A stretch of DNA of 18,855 nt from Chlamydomonas sphaeroides (Eukaryota > Chlorophyta > Chlorophyceae > Chlamydomonadales > Chlamydomonadaceae): assembly GCA_001662425.1 (NCBI GenBank), contig BDDC01001901.1, forward strand, positions 1-18,855, written 5' to 3'. A program made the translations under genes and the position numbers. The notes below the pieces were generated by a model. The model made no database searches, was not told where the DNA came from, and worked only from the letters and a program-made list of their open reading frames with translations. Shown here piece by piece: positions 1-8,666 of the stretch (the stretch's first letter is position 1; each line of letters opens with the position of its first letter).

Positions 1-68
1 GTGCCCAGGCTGCAGCCGGCGCTATGTGCCCAGGCTGCAGCCGGCGCTATGTGCCCAGGCTGCAGCCG
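1..68. repeat. 25-bp tandem repeat in an intron, cut by the window edge
   Basis: A 25-bp unit beginning gtgcccaggctgcagccggc occurs at 1-25 and 26-50 without a mismatch, followed by an 18-bp partial copy at 51-68. It lies upstream of the splice acceptor at 136-137, so it is intronic in the gene model proposed here. The array may continue to the left of the window, so the copy number is a minimum. Confidence 0.9.
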
Positions 69-137
69 TGCCGCATGCCGGCATGTGCAGACCGCTGCTG
101 GCAGTCGCACTGAGGCCGCCTGCACCCACGTGCGCAG

Positions 138-2722
138 GGCGCTGGCCAACGCCGCCTCCGCCATGGCCTCCACCTCCAACAATATCGCCGACCGGGTGCG
201 TGGGCACGGGGGCGCTGCCCACATTGCCCACATTGTGCCGCCGGCCCTTGCGGCGTGCTGGCTGTCGGGCCTTGGCCTGGGGCGTGGGGGCAGCGGTCCG
301 CGTCCCGGCTCGGCAGCGGCGCGCCGCCAGTGTTGCCGGGGCTCGCGTACCATCCGGCGCAGCCCTACCGTGCCGCCCTTCGCCCACCACGTCCCTCCAC
401 GCCCCATCCCGCTCCCCCTCCCTGTACCGCCCTGTCCCCGCAGCTGGCCGGCATCTTCCCGCCCAAGCACCTCTACACCTGCACCGTGGGCCGCAACCGC
501 AGCAAGGCGCGCTACGCCCTGGCCACCAGCGCCGAGGTGGGCGACCTGCTGGAGGCCATCGTCAACCAGGTGAGCGGCAGCAGGGGCAGGCGCGGGCTGG
601 GGCGGGAGGGGAGAGGGCACCAAACCGGGGTCAGGCACCTGGGTCGGAGCAGGAGCCGAGGCAGGGGCAGGCGCGGGCTGGGGCGGCGGGGAAGAGGGCA
701 CCGGGCTGGTCAAAGCCGTGCGGTGGGGGGGGGGGCAGGAGGATGCTGGGGCAGGGGCTGGCACCTGGGTCGGGGCAGGAGCCGGGCCAGGGGCAGCGGC
801 ACCAGGGCTCTAGGCAGCGGCCGCATCGCGGCGGGAGGCACAGCGGCGGGCCTAGCACGAGCTTACTCTCCAACTTGCACGTCGTGGCATGCGCCGCGTG
901 ATGCTAGAGGCTGATTCGAGTCATGTGGCTCGGTATGATGAGGGATGTGTGGAGGAGGCGGACCGAAGCGCTGAGGAGCCGAGGGCCCTAGTGCACTGAG
1001 ATGACCTGATCTGCCGATGGCCCCCCTGGCTGTGAAACGGCGACCTCCGCTTTGCGGTGTAACAGTAACAGTAACAGGCGCAGCGGCGTTGGCTGCTGTC
1101 AGGCGCCCTGCAGCAGCAGCCGGACGCCGCCCTCCGCCGCCCGTTGACCACCTCTCCCGCCGCCCGGCTGCCGCCGCCCTCCCCGCCGTGCAGGCCATCT
1201 ACCACCGCCCCGCCGCCGCGAACTGCGCCTCGTCCGCGCCCGCCGAGTACGCGCTTGGCTCCATGAGCGTCGCCGCCGGCCGCCTGGACTCTGCCTCCAG
1301 CCTGGAGCCGCTCAGCCCCGACTCCATGCTGCACAACATCGTGCACCACCGCGGAGGGCCGTACCTGAGGTGGGCAGGGCGCGTGGAGAGAGGACCACCG
1401 GGGTTTGGGGGAAGGGCGGCCCGGGGTGTGGCGGGAGGGCGTCGTGTGGTGGCTGCGACTTAGCTGGCCAGGCTCACGCTGCGCTCAGCGCATGGGGAGC
1501 TGCCGTGTTCCGGCCACGCGGGGCGTCAACGACTTGCTCAGCCTGACGCCGCCCCGCGTGCCCTGCCGCAAACCCAGTCTACCCGTGTCCTGTCCTAACC
1601 GTCACGTAACCCATCCTGCTGCCGTCAAGTCGTCTGTCTCGAGCCTACAGATCGAAGGGCCCCCAGCGCCGCACTCTTCGCATCGGCCCGCCCCGCTCCC
1701 TTCTGGCTGTGTTCCGGGCCCCTCACGTCGCAACCGCCTGCCCCACTCCCCGCAGGGACCCGGAGCGGCTCAACTCGATGGCGCTCATGTCGGAAGAGGC
1801 CTGCTCGGTGCCGCTGTCGCCCGGCCCCGTGTCGGACTTCATGCCGCCGCCGCATTTCGCACACCACCAGGGCAGCGCCGGCGGCGCCTTGTCGCAGCGC
1901 AGCTCCCTGGCCAACCCGCCCGTCGGCATGTACAGCGGCGGCGGCGCCGCAGCGCAGATGCGGCGCAGCCAGCAGCAGCTGAGCGCGCTGGGCGGCGGCG
2001 CGACGCCGCAGCAGCAGTCGTCGCCACTGCACCCCTCGACGGCTGCGACGCCCGCGCCGTCGCTTGCGATCGACAACGCCGGCCCGCTGCCGCTGTCGCC
2101 GTTCCAGCAGAACTCCACGCCGCTCCAGCAGCAGCAGCAGCCGCAGCGGCAGCTCAACTACCCGCACCTAGGCGGCTCCGCCGCCTTTGTGCAGCCGCCG
2201 CCGCCGATGCTGCACCAGCCGCCGGGCGCTCCCGCCGCCGTGGCTTCACCAGGCGCCGCCGCCGGCGTTGGTACGGCGGCGGGCTTGGCGCGGCTCGGCG
2301 CGGCGGCGGCGCATCTTGCCCACTTGCAGAACCTGCCTCTTGACGCGCTAGACGAGGAAGCCGATGACGAGGCCGCGCCGGGGCCGGTCCGCCGGAGTGT
2401 GCCGCACGGCCAGGGCCACGGCCACTCACACGCCTATGCCCACGGCCGGCCCGCTGCGCACGCGGTCACCGCGGGGCGCGACTACGGCCCCAGCGCCAAT
2501 GCTTACGGCCCGGCGCAGGCCTCGGCAACACACGCCAACGCGTCCAGCGTGGAGGGGGGCTACTTGGGGATGGCAGCTGTCATGTCCGGAGCCGAGGGCG
2601 GCGCTGGCTCGGGGGCAGACGAGTCGGGTCTGAGCTCGGACTGGGTGGCGGCGGACATGGAGGGCGCAGGCGGCAGCGGCGCCGGGGCGCCGGCAGGCGC
2701 GGGGGCGGCCAGGACGTCGTGA
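138..2722 (+). CDS. Unrecognised protein, 3' part of gene, four exons, low-complexity C-terminal tail
   Basis: I do not recognise this protein. Four exons fit together in phase: 138-195, 444-569, 1194-1369 and 1756-2722 (TGA at 2720-2722), giving at least 441 residues; the 5' part lies left of the window. Each acceptor ends in cag and the donors read gtgcgt, gtgagc and gtgggc. The third junction splits an Arg codon (AG|G). The first about 100 residues look globular and mixed in composition, for example IFPPKHLYTCTVGRNRSK followed by a helix-like stretch ending LLEAIVNQ. The last exon (322 codons) is low complexity and probably disordered: Ser/Pro- and Gln-rich segments (a QQQQQ run near 2128-2142), an acidic patch (DALDEEADDEA, about 2341-2376), a His-rich patch (HGQGHGHSHAYAHG, about 2404-2445) and a Gly/Ala-rich end. 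This could be a regulatory tail of an enzyme, kinase or channel whose core lies upstream. No TGTAA signal was seen in the bases after the stop. Confidence 0.72.
583..800. repeat. Degenerate direct repeats of about 75 bp or more in an intron
   Basis: Within the 570-1193 intron a G-rich segment containing ggcaggcgcgggctggggcg occurs near 586-605 and again near 664-683. A second element starting ggcacctgggtcgg recurs at about 634 and about 760. A G homopolymer lies at about 724-734. I see no coding sense; the intron also holds a small (gtaaca)n run near 1059-1077. Confidence 0.65.
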
Positions 2723-2754
2723 GGTTTGCTGCAGTAGTGTCGGCGCAGGCGGGC

Positions 2755-2769
2755 GGTAGGTAGGTAGGT
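2755..2769. repeat. GGTA tetranucleotide repeat
   Basis: The tetranucleotide ggta is repeated about 3.7 times directly after the stop codon region of the preceding gene, in its probable 3' untranslated region. Confidence 0.85.
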
Positions 2770-3054
2770 TGTGCGGCGGCGGCCAGGCCCGATGCGGTGC
2801 TGGCGGACAGCGGTTGGCGGCTGGGTCATGCCATGTGTTGTGTTGTGGTAGGTAGTGTTGCAGTGAGCGCCTGACATGCATGGCATGCTGGCTCGGGCTC
2901 ATGCCAGGTGTTGGTCGCTAGTATCTATGGCCCTCTCGGCAGCACTGCTCTCGCAGTGCTGCCGGTAGGTGCGGGTTGCAGCCTCGGTCCCAGGCTGCGA
3001 TGCGACAGGGCTAGCTCGCTCCCAACGCGCAGACAGGCAACACAGGCAGGGGTT

Positions 3055-3164
3055 CCTTCTTTGATGGCAGCTCTTTTTTAGCGTGAATTGCCTTCTTTGA
3101 TGGCGGCTTCCTAGCGTGGGCAGGAGGGCCCCCGTCCTGAGCGAGCGTGAGCAGGAGGGCCCCC
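3055..3164. repeat. Interleaved short direct repeats
   Basis: The 14-mer ccttctttgatggc occurs at 3055-3068 and 3091-3104, 36 bp apart. It is followed by gcgtgggcaggagggccccc at 3114-3133 and a copy with one mismatch at 3145-3164, 31 bp apart. A further fragment (agcgtgggc) follows near 3174. This looks like a decayed tandem array with a unit of about 30-36 bp. Confidence 0.8.
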
Positions 3165-3549
3165 CCTCTCCTAAGCGTGGGCTGCGCTGCTGCGGGGTAC
3201 ATCCGCCGTATGCGTTGTAGCGGCTCTGTGGATGGGTGATGCAGGCGGGGCCGCCCAGGGCTAGCTTTTCATTGGGAGACTTCGATGCTAGATGCCGGCT
3301 GAAGGCTGCTGCGTCACTTTTGGAAATCGTACCGACGGCTCTTATGGTGGAGATGCGCTCGAGATGGCTCCGAAGCATGCGATCTATGGAGGGGACGGAG
3401 ACGCAGGCGTCTGTAGCACAACAGCTGAGGTAGCGAGCTAGGAACACTGCTTCTGCCTGCCGTCCCATACATAACAGCCCCCGTCCCACAACGCGCCAGC
3501 ATGGGCAAGGGAAAGTTAAATTGCGGTGCGCCACACAATACAACTCACG

Positions 3550-3565
3550 CGGGGGAAAGCCCCCG
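3550..3565. repeat. Perfect 6-bp hairpin with AAAG loop
   Basis: CGGGGG at 3550-3555 and CCCCCG at 3560-3565 form a perfect stem around a four-base AAAG loop. It lies in the intergenic region without an obvious partner gene; function unknown. Confidence 0.75.
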
Positions 3566-3711
3566 GCGGCGTTTTCCACTGGCTGGACCGCACGCTCCCT
3601 GCGCATGAGGCCCTGCCGTACAGCTGACGTGCCGGGTCGGTGCATGACGCACGAGTGCCCCGGGCAGGTGGGAGGAGGACTGCTCGCACGTATGCTGAGT
3701 ACTGCTACACG

Positions 3712-3731
3712 CATGCCATGCCATGCCATGC
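3712..3731. repeat. CATGC pentanucleotide repeat, four copies
   Basis: Four perfect copies of catgc lie in a row at 3712-3731. A similar catgcc/gtgcc run recurs in an intron near 14157-14185, so this is a common simple-sequence motif of this genome rather than a locus-specific signal. Confidence 0.85.
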
Positions 3732-4257
3732 ACAGGGGCGTCGCTGTCCATCACGTACTCCGGATGGGTACGTACACGCACGAATTGCCTGACTCGTCAT
3801 CCGTACGCATAGACCAATGCCGTACGGCACAAGCGTCAGCTCCCAACCGACACTCTGCAGACGGCCTAGGCCAGACTGGGACCATACATGCTAGGACCAA
3901 ACAGCAGCAGGCGAGGCCAGCAGTATCGTGGCTCGGATTGCCCGGAGCGGACGCTAGCTACGCCAAACATGTACACACACGATCGCACGGCGCCATCAAG
4001 CAAGAGGCAGGGCGCCATCGTGTTTGGGTAGCACCCACACGCACTGGCGTCTGAACATGCATAGAACGGAAGACACCCAACGAGAGGGGTCAATTTTGGA
4101 GCGGCAGAGGACCGGCCCTCCCAGGGGAGATCTCCCCTGAGCCCTCCTTGCACGGATACATGCGTTCCCCGCGCCCGGTTGTGGTGCTACCGACCCCACA
4201 TCCCCACTCTGAGAAAGTGCAGAAGACCACCATTCGCGTTGCCTGCTGTTTATGGGG

Positions 4258-4278
4258 GCCCATGGCGTGACCATGGGC
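4258..4278. repeat. Perfect inverted repeat GCCCATGG-5-CCATGGGC
   Basis: Eight-base arms GCCCATGG (4258-4265) and CCATGGGC (4271-4278) flank a five-base CGTGA spacer with no mismatch. It is intergenic. Confidence 0.9.
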
Positions 4279-4607
4279 AGGGTGAGACCATGAATGATTG
4301 AATGCGCCTGCAAACTTGGCGCCGAGCCCTCATTCGCCATGCATATTTCGCCATTGATAATCGCCATCCTTTGCCACCAGCAGCATCGACATGGCTCGTA
4401 TGCCTGTCATGCGGACAGTCTCAACACGTCACGCAGACACAGGCTGCAGACACAGGATACAGCTCCAAACGCGCCTGCTGCTGATACAATCAATAACAAC
4501 GGCGGCAGCTAGGCGGGGGCAGAACACACGTGCAGTATGAAGCTGCATCAGGGGGCATCGGAGCCCGCAGGGTCACACACGAGGCACCATGCATGCATGT
4601 CATAACC

Positions 4608-4641
4608 ATGAGCCATGCGCCATCAAGCGGTGATGGCTCAT
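4608..4641. repeat. Inverted repeat with two alternative stems
   Basis: The arms atgagccat (4608-4616) and atggctcat (4633-4641) pair over nine bases. Inside them, gccatca (4619-4625) can instead pair with tgatggc (4631-4637) around a five-base loop. The two stems compete for the same right arm. Confidence 0.8.
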
Positions 4642-4719
4642 TGAGCAAGGCCCCGCCAGGGGGCTGATAATCCATCTGAGCGTCGACCGGCATTCCACAC
4701 GTACAGCACATAACGATGC

Positions 4720-4737
4720 ATGCCCATGCATGGGCAT
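4720..4737. repeat. Perfect 18-bp palindrome
   Basis: The sequence atgcccatgcatgggcat is its own reverse complement over all 18 bases, with no spacer. It sits about 75 bp beyond the stop codon of the - strand gene that ends at 4812, so it may fall in that gene's 3' untranslated region. Confidence 0.92.
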
Positions 4738-4811
4738 ATGCCACATGCATGGCTCCTGGTCCTCATGCAGGCCTATCGATGTGCCCGCACAGCTTTTACG
4801 TACCCCGCTAC

Positions 4812-6216
4812 TCACTCCGCCGCGGTGGGGGCCACGCGCCAGCTATCGCGGGGGCGTGCAGTCGCCGTTCCCCGCCGCGGCGCCAGCCCCAGCGCCAGCG
4901 CCAGCAGCGGCAGCGGCACGGCCTCCAGCAGCGCCAGTGCGGCCGGCAGCAGGTGCGGCGAGGGCAGCAGCTTGCGTGGGTCCAGGCCGCTGGCGGGCAG
5001 GCCCAGCGCCAGCACCAGCAGCAACACCTGGGGGTGGGGGAAGGGAAGGCAGCAGGCCAGGGACGCAATTGGCTTTTACACAACGAAGGCCCAGCTGCTG
5101 GATGCATGCCAAGGTCCGGAGAGTGGCTTGGGCAACCATGTAGCCGACCCTGCTGTACGCAACTTCAGACCCATCTCTCCCGCATGCCGTCACCGCACCG
5201 GGGCCAACCCACCTTCTGCGGCAGCTGGCAGCGTGTGGCCCGCTCGCCAAAGGGCAGCGCCGCGTCTATGGCAGCACCCCCGTTGGCGTCGAGCGCGGCC
5301 TCGGCCTCCTCCAGGAGCGCCCCCAGGCCGCTGTCCGTGGGCTTGGGCAGGGCGTCGATGACTGTGGTGGAGCAGGAATGGGCGGGCGGGAGGCGAGGCA
5401 AGTGTCAAAACAACCGAATGCGCGAAGGCAGCACGGTATCAAGGGTCCAGAGCGGGCTGAACAGGGGCCACGCACGATGGGCGGCGCCCGCGGCGCACGA
5501 CATGAGAGGCAGCGAGGCTTGGCCATGTCAGGTGCATGCGACTTACGCTTGCCCAGGTTCTCGGAGGTGACGATGCCGTCCAGCGCCGACAGCTGCTGCT
5601 CCGATAGCAGCGATGTCGCGAGCTCGGCGTAGCAGCTCACGCGGGTGTCGTCCGACGACATAGCCAACTCCAGCTCGGTACCCAGCACACTGCAACGGGA
5701 CGGGTCGGACATGACTGGCCGGTGTTGGGGGTTGTGCTAGGAGTGCAAGCGGCAACACCGGAAGACACGGGCAGCCTGGGGCTCAAGCGTTGCACAAAAG
5801 ATGTACCGTCGGCATGCAGGCGCTCTCGGCGCTTACTAGGTCGAGGTGTGGCAGGACGCGTACTTCAACCACTCGCAGAGCTTGTCGACGCGTGGTGCCG
5901 TCAGGGCCCTGCGCGCAAAGTCGGGGCCCATGTTCACGTTTGCAGTTATTAGCAGCAGTTGGCTTGCAGGACAGAAACGGTGTGACATGGTGGCGGCTGT
6001 AACTTCACTACGACAGCCTCCTACATATCGCTTGTGTACTCGCCTGTTGAGCTCGACGAGGGTCCTGGTGGGTCGCTGCGGCGCGAGCCTGGCACGGATG
6101 TGGTCGTGAACATCGAGCACATAGGGCCGGTGAGCTAGAGAGTCAATGTCGGCTGCCAGAGCGGGCCGCTTGGAGACGCCCTGCTGCACTATCTTCAGCA
6201 GCTTGAGCTGCGCCAT
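4812..6216 (-). CDS. Unrecognised 241-residue protein with hydrophobic C-terminus, five exons
   Basis: I do not recognise the family. Exons on the - strand, in transcript order: 6044-6216, 5864-5908, 5547-5689, 5213-5361 and 4812-5027 (TGA). The total of 726 bases is a whole number of codons and every junction keeps phase. The start is the ATG at 6214-6216. The third donor is a strong gtaagt (5541-5546), and the third and fourth acceptors end ccaccacag and acccccag. The first donor would be a GC site (AG|gcgagt) and the second (AA|gtacgc) is weak, so the 5' half is the less certain part. Residues 1-170 are mixed and probably helical. The last exon holds two Leu/Ala-rich hydrophobic stretches (for example VLLLVLALGLPASG) separated by a short polar linker, then a basic, Arg-rich tail. 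They could be membrane helices, though Leu/Ala-rich low complexity could mimic that. The gene is convergent with the + gene ending at 2722. Confidence 0.58.
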
Positions 6217-7240
6217 GGTTGGCTGTTACCGATCGACAGACAGCAGATGGTTACTTGGTGTTTTTGTTTCGGCAGCTGTGTATCAGGTTTGGTCGTGCAT
6301 TCCAGGCGTGCTGTGATGCCCTTTATTATGATACGTAGGCCTTCAGGCGCTTCTTGTAGGCGGGGCGATTGACCGCCGTACGTGAAAGATTTGCTCGGCC
6401 CACCGATGAACTAGAGCGAGGCCGCGACCCACTACGCCCTCCGCGACGGCATCTGGGGACCACCCTGGCTCTGCTTCGGGGAGTAGCTCAGGGCGGTCAG
6501 CGACACGGGGGTTACGTCGGCGGGGTACGCTGCTGGTACATACGTCCTCTCGGAAAACCAGGGAAAACGGACAATGACACCATGTCGCAAACGAAGCCAG
6601 AGCAACCAGCGACCGCAAGGTGATGCTGATTTCTAGTAGCAGCTATCAGCTCTCGCACCCTTGGTTGATGGGACCGTAGCCGCTGCAGAACCTTGAGAAA
6701 CCAGGCGACCCGTTTCCGATGATGTACTTCGTGTGAAACTGACGGACCTGCAGCCAGTGCCCATCGTGCAATGCCAGTCTGAACGCGTCACTCCTATCTA
6801 ATGCCCACCTTCAAGCACAGCGTGTGGGTTATGCTTGCGGCTCGCAGCGAGCCATTACACTTCATAAACAGGGCGTAGCTGCCATGTTTTCTGCAAGCGC
6901 AAGCGCAACAAGTCCCAGCGCACCTATCCAGGGCCATAGCTTCAGGCGCCCTTGACAAGCGCGTAAGCCTGACGTAGTGTCGAGTACGCCGTTTCAGGCT
7001 GACATATATGCGCCTTCTGACCGACCCCTCGAACAAATGACAACCATAGCACCCGGCTCTTGCTGCCCAGCACCCGAGCTTTCCTTTCTTTGTCGCCGCC
7101 GCGACTTTTCACGCCGCGCTAGGTCCGGGCGGCCCCGCGAACGGCGGCTGCGGCAGGCCCGGCCGCGCGAGCTCTGGCGGCGGCACCTGAGGGTGCAGCA
7201 GTGCAGCAGCAGCCGTCGTGCACCCGGTTGTGCTTGAGGC
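6217..7240. other. Region without a convincing gene
   Basis: About 1 kb between the start of the - strand gene at 6216 and the end of the - strand coiled-coil exons at 7241. It probably contains the promoter of the former and the 3' untranslated region of the latter. A - strand frame at 6343-6618 (91 codons) is open and reads somewhat like protein (for example RPELLPEAEPGWSPDAVAEG), but its codon use is mixed, no splice partner was found and no domain is recognisable. I call nothing here as coding. Confidence 0.5.
6855..6859 (-). promoter_or_regulatory. Possible TGTAA polyadenylation signal
   Basis: TTACA on the + strand reads TGTAA on the - strand, the usual chlorophyte polyadenylation motif. 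It lies about 380 bases after the proposed TAA of the coiled-coil gene at 7241, a typical 3' UTR length in these algae. A five-base motif occurs often by chance, so this is only suggestive. Confidence 0.3.
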
Positions 7241-8357
7241 TTAGCAGCCGCGTCTTACTTCCTGCGCCGGCCCCTCTCCGCCATCCCCTGCCTCATCCGC
7301 TCCAGCAGCCACAGCCACAGCCGCAGGTGTGTGTGTGGCCTGCTGCGCCTCGTCAGCAGCCTGGCGTGCACCGTCCGCCGCAGCCATCCGCTGCTGGGCT
7401 GCCCTCGGTCGTGATGCCGGCTTGCTTGCTGCTGCATCGCGCCCCCACCAAACGCACGCCAAGGAAGCTGGCGGCGAAGACATACAGCCTTCGAATGCGG
7501 TACAAGAACGGACACGAGGGGCTGGCCGAATCAGGGGAGACTTTGGCAGTAGTGCCAACCGGGTTAATGCCCTTTTTGATTTCCCCCTATCTGGCAGGCC
7601 GGGCGTACCGGGTGTCCGGGGCCCTGCGGAACCCACCACCTGTGCAGCCGTGCCGCCTCCGCCGCGTGCTGCTGCCTGGCTGCTGCGGCCGCCGCCGCCT
7701 GCTGCGCCGCCATCCGCTCCACCTGCCCCTCGTGCCTGACATGGCGCGTAGTGGGGCCGGCAAGCGGAGCCGCGCCCGGGGTGGGGCTGTGGGCCACGAG
7801 GTGAGGGCGCGCCCGCTACGAAAGCAGCCCCGGCCTGGCAAGCGCTCTCTGCCGCGCTCTTTCGTTGGCACGGTGCCCCCCGGTACCCACCGCCGCTGCT
7901 GCCGCTCGAGCTGCTTGCGGTGCCTGCGCAAGGGGCCGAGCACAGCCCAGCAGCTGAAGGGAGCGAGTGTCCGAATGAGTTTGTTGTAGGGACTCTCGCC
8001 CTTCAACCAACACCCCTCACGCGCGCTCGTTACGTCGGCCGCCTGCCGCTCAAGGTGCGCCGCGTTCAGGCGCTCGGACCTGCGGTCGTGTGGCCCGATT
8101 CAGTGCGCTGCTAGGCCCAAGAGTCCCGCCGGACCACGAGTCGCAAAGGGGTCAGTGGCCCAGAGCGTTGGGTACCCACTACCCAGTTCTCGACCAATCA
8201 CGGCACGCAGTCGGCAACGCCGGCTGCAATTCACGGGTCGCCACGGGTCACCCCGCGCACGGGTCGTGAGCAGCGACGCAGGATCGCAGGCGCACCGAAG
8301 GCGTTGCTCCCGAGCCTCTTCCGCCTGTTGCTCGTCCAGGAGGCGCAGCAGCGCGAC
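7241..8357 (-). CDS. Coiled-coil protein, 3' exons, phase-2 introns
   Basis: Function unknown. Exons on the - strand in transcript order: 8296-8357, 7891-7923, 7640-7735 and 7241-7403 (TAA). All three junctions are phase 2 and each rebuilds an Arg codon (CG|G, CG|G, AG|G). The spliced reading is a continuous charged, Ala/Gln/Glu/Arg-rich helix typical of a coiled coil: DEQQAEEAREQRLR, then HRKQLERQQRR, then HEGQVERMAAQQ and an Ala/Gln/His-rich stretch, then AAQQRMAAADGARQAADEAQQ. Donors are gtgcgc, gtgggt and gtggtg. The acceptors before 7923 (ttgcgcag) and 7735 (catgtcag) are good; those before 8357 (tag) and 7403 (ccgag) are weak, so both outer edges are uncertain. The tail of the last exon (PAAVAVAAGADEAGDGG) may be read in the wrong frame: another frame there ends ERMRQGMAERGRRRK. 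The 5' end is unresolved; the gene may continue into the exons at 8667-9230. Confidence 0.5.
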
Positions 8358-8666
8358 CTACTTACTACTCATGCGGGCTGCGGCGCGGCGGCGGGGCTTG
8401 GGGCGGCGGCGGGGCTTGGGGCGGCGGCGGGGCTGGGGGCGGCGCCGGCTCGGCATCCGCGGCCTGCCGCGCGCTTGCGGGGGCTTGGGTTGGCCTGTCG
8501 CCGCGCCATGCCGCCATGCTAGCTTGCTATCTGTTGTGAGCGTTGAAGGTGGTCGTAGTAGGTGGTCGTTCCGCGACCGAAGTACTGTTTAGGGTCTATG
8601 CCGGACGCTGCTCGCCTTTTTAGCTAAACCAGAAGGTGCAGGGGCCGGGCTTTCCTCGAGTATTGC
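8358..8666. other. Unassigned stretch between - strand exon groups
   Basis: No complete exon could be fitted. On the - strand an ATG at 8515-8517 opens a Pro/Ala-rich frame (MAAWRGDRPTQAPAS..., then PPPPQA repeats) that meets TAG near 8365. A perfect donor gtaagt follows at once, but splicing from it in phase to the next exon found would create a stop. It may be an intron, a 3' UTR of the upstream exon group, or the first exon of a separate coiled-coil gene whose next exon I missed. Confidence 0.4.
8385..8438. repeat. 18-bp minisatellite, three copies
   Basis: The unit gcggcggcggggcttggg is repeated at 8385-8402 and 8403-8420 exactly, and at 8421-8438 with one base changed. Read on the - strand it encodes a PPPPQA-type repeat in one frame and an AAAPSP-type repeat in another. 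Confidence 0.9.

Larger units (their letters stand above)
2723..4811. other. Intergenic region between convergent genes; no convincing gene
   Basis: About 2.1 kb separate the stop of the upstream + gene from the stop of the downstream - gene. The base composition is visibly less GC-rich than in the exons. Several reading frames are open for long stretches, the longest on the - strand at 2899-3729 (276 codons), but their third codon positions lack the strong G/C preference of the real exons and no domain is recognisable. What is present is repeat structure: a (ggta)n run at 2755-2769, a degenerate tandem block at 3055-3164, a hairpin at 3550-3565, a CATGC run at 3712-3731, and palindromes at 4258-4278, 4608-4641 and 4720-4737. 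No tRNA or snRNA gene was recognised, and TGTAA was not found on either strand. Confidence 0.6.

Noticed and set aside
6478..6525. tRNA-like start (ggggagtagctcagggcggtcagcg) suggesting a tRNA gene or tRNA-derived SINE
   Set aside because: The D-arm resemblance is fair, but no anticodon stem, no TTCGA-type B box and no closing acceptor stem follow.
8155..8592. + strand open frame of 145 codons with RRGLGRRRG repeats
   Set aside because: It is the complement of a - strand minisatellite and a coiled-coil exon; the composition comes from the repeat.
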